Assembly (NCBI GenBank): GCA_964496575.1
Contig: CAZCAC010000059.1
Span: 1 to 51,102, forward strand
From: CAZCAC01 sp964496575
GTDB taxonomy: Bacteria; Planctomycetota; UBA1135; GCA-002686595
Reading direction: 5' to 3'
DNA length: 51,102 bases
Shown: positions 34,345 to 43,255 of the stretch, one piece after another
Position numbering within the stretch: the first letter of the stretch is position 1
How the letters are laid out: each line of letters starts with the position of its first letter
Translations under genes and position numbers: made by a program
Notes under the pieces: generated by a model
Database searches by the model: none
What the model was told of the DNA's origin: nothing
The model's input: only the letters and a program-made list of their open reading frames with translations

Positions 34345-35880
34345 ATGAAGATCCCCGCCTGCCTACGGCTCCTGGCCCACCGACTCCTGGCCCCTCTCGG
34401 GCTCCTGGTTCTCCTCACCGCGACGGCGCGAGCGACCTGGTCGATCGTCGTCACCGATACCTCCACCGGGGAGGTCTGCGTGGCGACGGCGACCTGTCTC
34501 AACAACACGCACGTCGCCAACTACGTCCCGGTGATCGTGGTCGGACAGGGCGCCGCCGCCGCGCAGTCGAGCGGTGACACTAGCGGGCTCAATCGTCTCC
34601 TGATCCGCGACGGGTTCCGGGGCGGGGATGCCCCGGCGCAGATCCTGGCCGATCTCGCCGCGTTCGATGCCTTCCACTACAACAAGCAGTACGGCATCGT
34701 CTCGCTCTACGAAGGCGATCCGGTGAGTTATACCGGCAGTGCCGCGGGAGCCGCCGCACTCGACCTGGTCGGCGAGATCGGCACGATCCGCTACGCCATC
34801 CAGGGGAACGTCCTCGCCGGGAATCCGGTGATTCTCGAGACCGAACAGACCCTCCGCAATATCGAGGGCGATCTGGTGACGCGGGTCATGGCCGCGATGG
34901 AGACCGCCCGCTTCTTCGGTGGAGATGGGCGCTGCTCCTGCAACCACAGCAACCCGCCCGGCTGCGGCAGCCCGCCGCCGTCATTCACTCACTCGGCGTA
35001 CACCGCCTGCATCATGCTGGCGCGGGTGGGGGACCCCGACGGGGGCTGTCATCCCAAGGGGTGCGCGAAAGGAGCCTACTACCTGACCCAGAAGCTCAAG
35101 GGCACGTCGGCCGACCCGGACCCCGTGATCACCTTGACGCGGATGGTCGACGTCTGGCGCAAGAACCTGCGCGGAGTGCCCGACCACATTCTCACCGAGG
35201 TCAATCCGCAGGCGACGAGGCTGCCCGCCGACGGCCTCACCTCGACCGACGTCGAGCTGGTCCTGGTCGATGTCGACGGCGTTCCTCTGACCGCCGGTGG
35301 ACAGACCATCGTCATCACCGACGTGTCCGCTGCCGGGGGCCACGCGAGCGCCAGCAACCCGGTCGACCATGGAGATGGGACGCACGGCTTCACGGTCACC
35401 GCGAATACCACGCCGGGGGTCGCGCGCTTCCAGATCGTGATCACCCAGGGGACGAAGACGGTTCAGCTGTTCCCCGACCTCGAGATCCGGGTCGATCCAC
35501 CCGCCGAGCTGCACGTGGGACACGCCGAGATCTCGGCCTCGGCCGGAGCGGAGGTGCCCCTGGTCATCGACCTCGGCTCGGCCTCGGCGGCTCAGCCGTA
35601 CGTCGTGCTGGTCGGAGCTTCCGGGACGCAGCCGGGGACGCCATTCGGAAGTCTGACGATCCCGCTGAATGTCGATCGCTTCTTCCGCTGGTCGTTCGCG
35701 GCGCCGGACACTTCGGGCTGGACCGGGAATCACGGCAACCTCGACGCCCAGGGGCGGGCCTCTTCGCTGTTCACCATCCAGCCGGGGGCCTTCACGCCCT
35801 ACGAGGGGAGGCGGTTCAACTTCTGCGTGCTCCTACCCGGGTACGTGACGGCCCCGGCCGGCTTCAAGGTGCTTCCCTGA
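34345..35880 (+). CDS. Secreted DUF1028 (Ntn-hydrolase-like) protein, paralogue 1
   Basis: This 511-aa protein has a signal peptide ending TATARA, followed by TWSIVVTDTSTGEVCVATATC. DUF1028 covers ~31-250, with VGQGAAAAQSS, QYGIVSLYEGDPVSYTG, YAIQGNVLAGNPVI and GDGRCS. The C-terminal ~250 aa are beta domains (DVELVLVDVDGVPLTAGGQTIVITDVS, an Ig-like unit, then a domain ending NFCVLLPGYVTAP). DUF1028 belongs to the Ntn-hydrolase fold group and its activity is not established. Signal peptidase cleavage after ARA would leave Thr as the first residue, the position of the nucleophile in Ntn hydrolases. It is a tandem duplicate of the next gene. Confidence 0.85.
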   Translation: MKIPACLRLLAHRLLAPLGLLVLLTATARATWSIVVTDTSTGEVCVATATCLNNTHVANYVPVIVVGQGAAAAQSSGDTSGLNRLLIRDGFRGGDAPAQILADLAAFDAFHYNKQYGIVSLYEGDPVSYTGSAAGAAALDLVGEIGTIRYAIQGNVLAGNPVILETEQTLRNIEGDLVTRVMAAMETARFFGGDGRCSCNHSNPPGCGSPPPSFTHSAYTACIMLARVGDPDGGCHPKGCAKGAYYLTQKLKGTSADPDPVITLTRMVDVWRKNLRGVPDHILTEVNPQATRLPADGLTSTDVELVLVDVDGVPLTAGGQTIVITDVSAAGGHASASNPVDHGDGTHGFTVTANTTPGVARFQIVITQGTKTVQLFPDLEIRVDPPAELHVGHAEISASAGAEVPLVIDLGSASAAQPYVVLVGASGTQPGTPFGSLTIPLNVDRFFRWSFAAPDTSGWTGNHGNLDAQGRASSLFTIQPGAFTPYEGRRFNFCVLLPGYVTAPAGFKVLP

Positions 35881-35970
35881 GCGCGCGCCCGCCGGAGATC
35901 ATTCCGAGCGGGAGGTCTGCGAATACGCTCTCGAAACAGGGTCGGGGACCCCGGAACGGACGATCCGGGC

Positions 35971-35976
35971 TATCCT
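35971..35976 (+). promoter_or_regulatory. -10-like TATCCT, 7 nt before ATG (leaderless start)
   Basis: GCTATCCT is followed by seven bases and ATG 35984, in a leader clearly duplicated from the preceding paralogue. Confidence 0.5.
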
Positions 35977-35983
35977 CCGAGGT

Positions 35984-37519
35984 ATGAAGATCCCCGCCTG
36001 CCCGCGGCCGCTGGTCCGCTTCCTTCTCGCCCCTCTCGGCCTCCTGACCCTGCTCGCGACGACGGCGCGAGCGACCTGGTCGATCGTCGTCACTGATTCT
36101 TCCACCGGTGAGGTCTGCGTCGCGACCGCGACCTGTATCAACAACCTGCAGATCGCCCGGTACGTGCCGGTGATCGTCGTCGGCCAGGGTGCCGCCGCCG
36201 CGCAGTCCAGCGTCGATGCGACCGGGGTGAATCGCCTGCTGATCCGCGACAGCTTCCGGGCGGAGGATTCTCCGGCGCAGATCCTCGCCGATCTCGCGGC
36301 GACCGATTCGATGCACCAGAACCGGCAGTACGGGATCGTCTCGCTCTACGCAGGCGACCCGGTGAGCTTCACCGGGAGCGGAGCCGGGGCAGCCGCGCTC
36401 GGCGTGGTCGGCCAGGTCGGCACGATCCGCTACGCCATCCAGGGCAACGTTCTCACCGGAGACCCGGTGATCCTCGAGACCGAGCAGACCTTCCTCGACA
36501 CCGAGGGGGACCTGGCGACTCGCATCATGGCCGCGATGGAAACCGCTCGCAGCTTCGGGGGAGACGGTCGCTGTTCCTGCGACCCGTTCCACCCGACGAT
36601 CTGCGGCAGCCCGCCGCCGTCATTCACGCATTCGGCGTACACCGCCTGCATCTTCCTGGCGCGAGTGGGGGATACCGACGGACCGTGTACCGCGACCGGC
36701 TGCGGAAAGGGAACCTACTACCTGAAAGAGAAGCTCAAGGGCGGCCCCTCCGATCCCGACCCGGTGATCACCCTGACGCGGATGGTCGAGGTCTGGCGCA
36801 AGAGCCTGCGCGGAGTTCCCGACCACATCCTCACCGAGGTCGATCCTCAGGCGACGCGACTGCCGGCGGACGGCCAGACCAGCACCGAAGTCCAGCTCCG
36901 TCTCGTCGACCTCGACGGCGTGCCGCTGACTCAGGGCGGGCAGACCGTCGCGATCACCGACGTCTCCACCGTCGGTGGGCACGCGACTGTCGGCAACCTC
37001 GTCGACAACGGAGACGGAACGTTCGGGTTCACCATCACAGCGGCCACCACGCCAGGTATGGCGCGTTTCCAGATCGTGATCACCCAGGGAGCGGAGACCG
37101 TTCAGCTGTTCCCGGATCTCGAAATCGGGGTTGACCCCGCCGCCGAGTTTCACGTGGGACACGCCGAGGTCTCCGCCTCGGTCGGGGCAGAGGTGCCCTT
37201 GACGGTCGATCTCGGAGCCATCTCGGCGGCCCAGCCCTATCTCCTCCTGCTCGGCGCCTCGGGTACACAGCCCGGGACGCCCTACGGGGGCTTGACGATC
37301 CCACTCAACAGCGATCGCTTCCTGCGCTGGTCGCTCCTGGCGCCGGACACTCCGATCTGGCCGGGGAACCACGGGAATCTCGACACCCAGGGTCGGGCCT
37401 CGTCGGTGCTCACCTTTCCGCCGGGACACCTCGTGCCATTCGTGGGACGGCGCTTCAACTTCTGCGCGCTCCTGCCCGCGTACGTAACTGCGCCGGACGG
37501 ATTCGACGTGCAGCCCTGA
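35984..37519 (+). CDS. Secreted DUF1028 (Ntn-hydrolase-like) protein, paralogue 2
   Basis: This is exactly the same length (511 aa) as the previous gene and very similar throughout: signal ending TTARA, then TWSIVVTDSSTGEVCVATATC, VGQGAAAAQSSVD, QYGIVSLYAGDPVSFTG and YAIQGNVLTGDPVI. The same Cys-containing insert (CSCDPFHPTICGSPPPSFTHSAY) precedes the Ig-like and terminal beta domains. The promoter segment is duplicated too, so the whole unit of about 1.64 kb was copied in tandem. Substitutions are spread evenly, which suggests an old duplication under selection. Function is as for paralogue 1. Confidence 0.85.
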   Translation: MKIPACPRPLVRFLLAPLGLLTLLATTARATWSIVVTDSSTGEVCVATATCINNLQIARYVPVIVVGQGAAAAQSSVDATGVNRLLIRDSFRAEDSPAQILADLAATDSMHQNRQYGIVSLYAGDPVSFTGSGAGAAALGVVGQVGTIRYAIQGNVLTGDPVILETEQTFLDTEGDLATRIMAAMETARSFGGDGRCSCDPFHPTICGSPPPSFTHSAYTACIFLARVGDTDGPCTATGCGKGTYYLKEKLKGGPSDPDPVITLTRMVEVWRKSLRGVPDHILTEVDPQATRLPADGQTSTEVQLRLVDLDGVPLTQGGQTVAITDVSTVGGHATVGNLVDNGDGTFGFTITAATTPGMARFQIVITQGAETVQLFPDLEIGVDPAAEFHVGHAEVSASVGAEVPLTVDLGAISAAQPYLLLLGASGTQPGTPYGGLTIPLNSDRFLRWSLLAPDTPIWPGNHGNLDTQGRASSVLTFPPGHLVPFVGRRFNFCALLPAYVTAPDGFDVQP

Positions 37520-37551
37520 GCGGGGCGGCGCCGAAACACTCCTGCCCCGGG

Positions 37552-40500
37552 CTACCGGCCGACTCGATCCGCCAGCACCTCGCTGGCGATTCGGACGAGG
37601 TCCGACACGGACAGGGGCTTGCAGATCACCCGGACCGTTCCTGGCGAGCTGACCTCGGGAAGCGACTGGGGGAACCCGCTGATGAGGATCGCCGCCAGGT
37701 CTTCGTAGTTGATACGCATCTTCTCGAGGCAGGCCGTACCCGTCATCTGCGGCATGTCGACGTCGAGTACCACCAGGTCGATTCCCACGCCGAGTTCCTC
37801 GAAGATCATCAGCGCCTCCCGACCATCGGCGGCCTCCAGGACCCGGCACCCAGCCTCTCGCAGCCCGTTGGCCAGCACGCGTCGGACGTGCACGTCGTCG
37901 TCGGCGAGCAGCACCGTGCCCTCGGTGGTCACTCCGACCGGCTCTTCCACCACGGGAGCGCTGCCCGCATCCTCCCGGGACGCCAACGGGAAGGAAATCG
38001 AGATCGACGTTCCCGACCCCAGCTCGGAGCGCAGGCTCATCTGGGCCCCGTGCGTCTCGACGATCCCGTGGACCACGGACAGCCCCAGACCCGTCCCCCG
38101 GCCGCGGGGCTTCGTCGTGAAGAAGGGATCGTAGACGCGCGGCAGATCGTCGGAATCGATGCCCTGCCCGGTGTCCTCGACGGTCAGCACGATGGCCTCT
38201 CGACTCGGGGCATCGGCGGCGACCAGGTCCTCGGACACGTCGAGCGTTCCACTGGAAATCCGGACTCGCAGGGTTCCGCCTTCAGGCATCGCGTCGCGGG
38301 AATTGACCACGAGGTTCATCAGCACCTGGTTCATCTGCACGGCGTCCGCCTCGATCCACCAGCGATCGGACTCGAGGCCCTCGGCCTCGATCTCGATGAT
38401 CGCTGGAAGCACCCGCCGCAGCATGGCGATCGAGTCCGAGACGAGGCCGCCGAAGTCGACGACCTCCAGCCGGGAAGGTGTCCTGCGGCAGAAGGTGAGC
38501 AGAGACTTCGAGATGGCCGAACCCCGTCTCGCCGCGGAGACGATTCCATCGATCTCCACCGTGGGAACGGCCTTCTCCTCCATGGCGAGCCGCGCCAGCT
38601 CCGCATGGCCGATGATGGCGGTCAGGAGGTTGTTGAAGTCGTGGGTGACGCCCGCGGCCAGGGTGCCGATCGCTTCCAGCCGTTGCAGCTGCCGGAGCTC
38701 CTCCTCCAAGTGGGCTTCCTGGGTGATGTCGATCAGCGTGCTCTGCATTCCGGTCACCTCTCCCTGGGAGTCGGTGAGGGGACAGGAGTTGTTCAGCACG
38801 GTGATCAAGCTGCCATCCTTGCGACGTAGCCGGTGCCGGTAGTTGACGATCGGCGCGCCGCCGAGAAGCCGCTCGTGTGCCGGAAGGACTGCCACGGGGT
38901 CCGCGTCGACGTCGGGAATGCTCATGGAGAGGAGCTCTTCCCGTGAGTACCCCAGGAGGTCGAGCCCCGCCTGGTTGGAATCGACGAACCGTTTCTCGCC
39001 GTCGAAGACGTAGACCGCGGCGATCGACTCGTCGAAGAGACCGCGGTACCTCTGCTCGCTCCTTCGCAACTCCTCTTCGGCGTGCTTCTGGCGGGTTATG
39101 TCGGTGTCGGTGCCGATGAGGCGCAGCGGGTTGCCTTCCTCGTCGCGAGCCATGATGCGTCCCCGCCCCATGAGCCAGCGCCACTCTCCCGACTTGTGGC
39201 GGAGCCGGAACTCCACCCGGTACTCGGGAGATTCTCCCCGCAAGTGGGCCGTCATCGACTCGGCCAGCCTCGGGACATCGTCGGGGTGCAGGATCGAGCC
39301 GTGCTCCTCCTCGAAAGCCTCCAGCTCACCGCGAGCGTACCCGGTCAGCCCGTACCACGAGTCGTTTCTGATCCAGGTATCCGTGGGCAGGCGGAGGTCC
39401 CAGACTCCATCCGAGGTGGCGTCGAGGGCGAAAGCGAGCCGCTCCTCGCTCTTGCGCAGAGCCTCCTCGGCGCGCTTGCGAGCGGTGATGTCGGTCAGGG
39501 AGGTCACCCGGATCCTCCGACCCTCGTCATCGATCATCCGCGCCTGGATCTGCGCGGGAAAGGTGCTGCCGTCCTTGCGCTGTGCCAGTGCCTCGTAAGA
39601 AACCTCCCGGCCGGCGAGCATGTTCTCGATCACCATTTCGCGATCTTGGGGGGCGATCCACTCGACACCGGGCCGGCCGACCGCCTCCTCCAGGGTGTAG
39701 CCGAACATCCGCTCGGCAGTGCTGTTCTGATCCAGGCAGATCCCCTTCTCGGAGAAGAAGAGCGCCTCGAAGGAGGCGTCGGAAAGCGCTCTCATCCGCC
39801 GCTCCGAATCCTGCACGGCCTGCTCCGCGCGCTGGCGATCGTCCGCCAGCCGGAGCTTGGCGATCGCCGCCGCGGCGAGCTCGGCGAAGAACTCCAGGTA
39901 CCGGAACGTCTCCTCGTCCGGTCGCTGCCCGTCGACCGGATCGTCCATCGCGATCGCTCCGATCACCTCACCGTCCGGGCCGTACATCGGCGCGTAGGTG
40001 ATGTCGCAGGGATCCCAGGTCCGGCCCTCCGTCCTGGGTCTGCGGGACTTACGGGGAGGCTCCGGCAGTCCGGCCGCGACGCCTCCCTCGGTGGGAATGA
40101 AGTAGGAGCGACTCACCTTGAACTGCTCCCGCTCCGGCCCGTACCAGGAGGCCCGCTCCGCCGGATCGGGACGTGCGGCCTCGAGAGTGGCGATCTCCTG
40201 CTCCGAGAGACCGACGTAGACGGCGTCGGTCGCCACCCAGTTGCGGAACAGGTGAGCTCCCACCGCCTCCCAGCCGGTGTCGCGAACCGCGGGAGCGACT
40301 ACCTCGAGCACCTCGCGCTCGGTCGTTGCCCCCTGGATCCGGGTCGCGGCCTCCAGGAGCAGCGATAGCCGGCGCCGAGCTCGCTCCGCCGTTTCGAGCG
40401 CCCCGAGGCGTTCCCGGGCGACCCTCTCGCGCGAGGTGATGTCCCGGGAGACGCCGATCAAGCACGGCTCGCCTCGCCAGGTGCTTCTCGACACAGAGGT

Positions 40501-40905
40501 TTCCACGGGGATCATCTGGCCGTCCCGGGTGATCAGCGGGATGGGGCAGAACGCGCGAGTGCCGGCGAGGAGCTCGGCGACGATCTCCGCCGCCTCCTGG
40601 TGACGCTCGGGGGGATGCACCTCGAGGACGCTCTGGCCGAGGAGCTCGTGAGCCGTGTAGCCGAGCCGCTCCTCCACGACCTGATTCACATCCACGATGC
40701 AGCCGCGCTCGTCGAGGATGAAGAGGAAGTCCTGGATCGCCCCGAAGAGATGACGATCATCATCGGAGCTCGATCTCGCGGGCTCGCTGGCCGGCTCTCG
40801 AAGGCGTTCGATCAACCCCAGCACCTCAGTGGTCGAACGACCTTCCTCCACGGCCGCCTGGAGGGCCTCGAGGATCCGATCGACGGTCTGCGGGTTGTCA
40901 ACCAC
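37552..40905 (-). CDS. Multi-PAS/GAF hybrid sensor histidine kinase with receiver domain
   Basis: This 1117-aa protein starts at GTG 40905 behind GAGGAG. It has no membrane helix, so it is cytoplasmic. Domains in order: PAS (~45-160, FLFILDERGCIVDVN), GAF (~180-360), PAS (~380-500, ALFFSEKGICLDQN), PAS (~510-630, LTGYARGELEAFEEE, WRWLMGRGRI), PAS (~640-755, AVYVFDGEKRFVDSNQAGL). HisKA follows with phosphorylation His in GVTHDFNNLLTAIIGH, then HATPase (MNLVVNSRDAMPEGG, DTGQGID, GRGTGLGLSVVHGIV). A C-terminal receiver has VLLADDD, phospho-acceptor VVLDVDMPQMTG and the conserved Lys near ICKP. It senses unknown cytoplasmic signals. No response-regulator gene is adjacent; the kinase carries its own receiver. 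Confidence 0.93.
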   Translation of the reverse strand: MVDNPQTVDRILEALQAAVEEGRSTTEVLGLIERLREPASEPARSSSDDDRHLFGAIQDFLFILDERGCIVDVNQVVEERLGYTAHELLGQSVLEVHPPERHQEAAEIVAELLAGTRAFCPIPLITRDGQMIPVETSVSRSTWRGEPCLIGVSRDITSRERVARERLGALETAERARRRLSLLLEAATRIQGATTEREVLEVVAPAVRDTGWEAVGAHLFRNWVATDAVYVGLSEQEIATLEAARPDPAERASWYGPEREQFKVSRSYFIPTEGGVAAGLPEPPRKSRRPRTEGRTWDPCDITYAPMYGPDGEVIGAIAMDDPVDGQRPDEETFRYLEFFAELAAAAIAKLRLADDRQRAEQAVQDSERRMRALSDASFEALFFSEKGICLDQNSTAERMFGYTLEEAVGRPGVEWIAPQDREMVIENMLAGREVSYEALAQRKDGSTFPAQIQARMIDDEGRRIRVTSLTDITARKRAEEALRKSEERLAFALDATSDGVWDLRLPTDTWIRNDSWYGLTGYARGELEAFEEEHGSILHPDDVPRLAESMTAHLRGESPEYRVEFRLRHKSGEWRWLMGRGRIMARDEEGNPLRLIGTDTDITRQKHAEEELRRSEQRYRGLFDESIAAVYVFDGEKRFVDSNQAGLDLLGYSREELLSMSIPDVDADPVAVLPAHERLLGGAPIVNYRHRLRRKDGSLITVLNNSCPLTDSQGEVTGMQSTLIDITQEAHLEEELRQLQRLEAIGTLAAGVTHDFNNLLTAIIGHAELARLAMEEKAVPTVEIDGIVSAARRGSAISKSLLTFCRRTPSRLEVVDFGGLVSDSIAMLRRVLPAIIEIEAEGLESDRWWIEADAVQMNQVLMNLVVNSRDAMPEGGTLRVRISSGTLDVSEDLVAADAPSREAIVLTVEDTGQGIDSDDLPRVYDPFFTTKPRGRGTGLGLSVVHGIVETHGAQMSLRSELGSGTSISISFPLASREDAGSAPVVEEPVGVTTEGTVLLADDDVHVRRVLANGLREAGCRVLEAADGREALMIFEELGVGIDLVVLDVDMPQMTGTACLEKMRINYEDLAAILISGFPQSLPEVSSPGTVRVICKPLSVSDLVRIASEVLADRVGR

Positions 40906-41281
40906 GGGATTGCTCCTCAGGGGTATTCGTCCAGCCAAACTGTACCGGTCCCCCGTTCCCGGCCGTACGGTGACGGGGCGAAAAATGCATTTGAAGCGGG
41001 ATCAGCGGCAGAACCCCCCGGTTCTGCATCGGTGGCATCCCAGCCAGGGCACCGTGCGACCGCACGATGCCGGGAGGGAGCCGACCTCGAGGACAGGACG
41101 GGATACGTAGTCGTACCACGTTGTATTCCTTCCCGGTCGTACGGGGCAGGTGCACGCCGGAGGGTGGGTTGTCGTGGACGACCACTTCGGGATAGGCTGC
41201 GGGACGCTTTCGAGCCGTGTGCGGTAGGTGGGGCGCATCGCGGATCATCACTTCAGACCCCTCCCCCGAGGTGAACGACCA
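40906..41281. other. Non-coding divergent region between the histidine kinase and pepF
   Basis: Nothing here looks coding. A GAGGTGA ribosome site lies just before ATG 41282. No repeat or clear promoter was recognised. Confidence 0.5.
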
Positions 41282-43162
41282 ATGTCACGAATCAGGCTCT
41301 GTTCCACACTGTTCTCACTGGCCACTCTCTGTCTTCTCGCCGCCCCGGTCACCGCTCAGGAGAGTGGTGGTCTTCCCGAGCGCACCGAGATCGCGGAGCC
41401 TTACACGTGGGACCTCACCCACTTCTACTCGTCGACCGACGAGTGGAAGGCCGAACGGGATGCCTGTGCAGCCGTGGTCGAGAAGATGGTCGACTGGCGT
41501 GGCAAGATCACCGAGTCGCCCGCGCAGCTGGCGGCCTTCCTGAAGCAGCAGGAAGATCTGGTCCAGCAGCTGGAGCGCGTGTTCGCCTACGCGATGCTGA
41601 TGAATGACCAGGACACCCGCCAGTCGGAGCCGCAGGGGCTGCTCCAGGAGGCGCGAAACCTCTCCGTCAAGCTCGGCGAGTCGCTCGCCTGGGCCGAACC
41701 CGAGCTCCTCGGCATGCCCGATGGCCAGCTGATGAAGTGGTGCAAGGAGACTCCCGAGCTCCAGATCTACGAGCACTCCTTCGAGAACATGCTGCGCCAG
41801 CAGAAGTACGTGCTCAGCGCTCGCGAGGAGGAGATCCTGGCGATGACCGGCAAGATGTCCGGGGTGCCGAGAGGAGCGTTCGGCGCGCTGACGAACACCG
41901 ACATGAGCTTCCCCACCATCCTGGACGAGGAGGGGAACGAGGTCGAGCTCAGCGAAGGGCGCTACTCGAAGTTCATGCAGTCGAAGGACCGCCGAGTACG
42001 AAAGGACGCCTTCAAGGGGACACTCGGCGCGTACCTGGAGTACAAGACCACGATCGCCGCGCTCCTCGCCGGATCGATCGAGAAGGACGTCTTCTACGCC
42101 CGTGTCCGCGGCTACGACAGTGCCCTGCACGCCGCGCTCGTGCCGGACAACGTCCCGGTCGCCGTCTACAAGAACCTGATCGGCACGATCCACGAACACC
42201 TGCCCAAGTTGCACCGCTACATGGAGATCCGGCGCAAGCAGCTCGGCATCGACAAAGTGCACCTCTACGACACCTTCCTGCCGCTGGTCAACACCGAGCC
42301 GCCGCAGATCGCATACGACGACGCAGTGGCTCTGATCATCACCGCCCTGGAGCCGCTGGGTACCGAGTATCTGAACCCGATGAAGAAGGGGTTCGCGAGC
42401 CGCTGGATCGACGTGTACGAGACGAAGGGCAAGCGCAGCGGTGCCTACAGCCTCGGCATCTACTCGAGGCATCCGAACATCCTGCTCAACTACAACGACA
42501 CCTACAACGAGATGTTCACCGTGGCTCATGAGATGGGCCACTCGATGCACAGCTGGTTCACCACCCACAACCAGCCGCCCGTCTACGGCGACTACCCGAT
42601 CTTCCTGGCCGAGGTCGCATCGACCTGCAACGAGGTCATCCTGTCGGACCACCTCCGCAAGCACGCGAAGGACAAGGAAGAGAAGCTATACCTCGTGAAC
42701 CTCGACCTCGAGAGCATTCGCGGCACGGTCATCAACCAAACGATGTGGGCCGAGTTCGAGATGCTCACGCACGCGTACGCCGAGGAAGGCAAACCGCTGA
42801 CCTACGATTCATTGGCCGAGATCTACCGCGGGCTGGTGCAGAAGTACTTCGGCCCCGCCTACGAGCACGACGATGAGGTCGACGGCTACTGGACCCGCAT
42901 CCCGCACTTCTACCGCGGCTTCTACGTGTACAAGTACGCGACCAGCTACTGCGCGTCGGTCGCCCTGGCCAAGCGTGTGCTGAGTGGCGATCCGGAGAAG
43001 ATCACGGCCTACCGGGACTTCCTCAAGGCGGGCAGCAGCGCCTACCCGATCGAGATCCTGCAGGCCGCGGGAGTCGACATGAACACGCCCGAGCCGATCC
43101 AGGCCACGATGGAGCTGTTCGGCGAGCTCCTGGCGGAGCTCGAGGGCCTGCTCGCCGAGTAG
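41282..43162 (+). CDS. pepF: Exported oligoendopeptidase F (M3B family)
   Basis: This 626-aa protein aligns in motif order with PepF: YTWDLTHFYSSTDEWKAE, FAYAMLMNDQDT, the zinc site VAHEMGHSMHSWF near residue 416-420, then PIFLAEVASTCNE (third zinc ligand Glu), and FYVYKYATSYCASVALA near the C-terminus. PepF cleaves short peptides. Unlike the usual cytoplasmic enzyme, this one begins with a cleavable signal peptide (MSRIRLCSTLFSLATLCLLAAPVTAQ). It probably works in the periplasm on peptides made by the other secreted proteases. GAGGTGA precedes ATG 41282. It ends at a strong terminator shared with the convergent gene. Confidence 0.95.
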   Translation: MSRIRLCSTLFSLATLCLLAAPVTAQESGGLPERTEIAEPYTWDLTHFYSSTDEWKAERDACAAVVEKMVDWRGKITESPAQLAAFLKQQEDLVQQLERVFAYAMLMNDQDTRQSEPQGLLQEARNLSVKLGESLAWAEPELLGMPDGQLMKWCKETPELQIYEHSFENMLRQQKYVLSAREEEILAMTGKMSGVPRGAFGALTNTDMSFPTILDEEGNEVELSEGRYSKFMQSKDRRVRKDAFKGTLGAYLEYKTTIAALLAGSIEKDVFYARVRGYDSALHAALVPDNVPVAVYKNLIGTIHEHLPKLHRYMEIRRKQLGIDKVHLYDTFLPLVNTEPPQIAYDDAVALIITALEPLGTEYLNPMKKGFASRWIDVYETKGKRSGAYSLGIYSRHPNILLNYNDTYNEMFTVAHEMGHSMHSWFTTHNQPPVYGDYPIFLAEVASTCNEVILSDHLRKHAKDKEEKLYLVNLDLESIRGTVINQTMWAEFEMLTHAYAEEGKPLTYDSLAEIYRGLVQKYFGPAYEHDDEVDGYWTRIPHFYRGFYVYKYATSYCASVALAKRVLSGDPEKITAYRDFLKAGSSAYPIEILQAAGVDMNTPEPIQATMELFGELLAELEGLLAE

Positions 43163-43188
43163 GTTCGAAGCACCGAGCCCGCTACCTC

Positions 43189-43230
43189 GAGAGACGCGAG
43201 GGGCAGTTCATGCTGCCCCTCGCGTCTCTC
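43189..43230. terminator. Strong bidirectional hairpin terminator
   Basis: An 18-bp perfect stem (GAGAGACGCGAGGGGCAG / CTGCCCCTCGCGTCTCTC) with a 6-nt loop is followed by TTTCC on the plus strand. It lies between the convergent pepF and the gene ending at 43256. Confidence 0.85.
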
Positions 43231-43255
43231 TTTCCGAGGTCGCTTTCCTCGCGAG

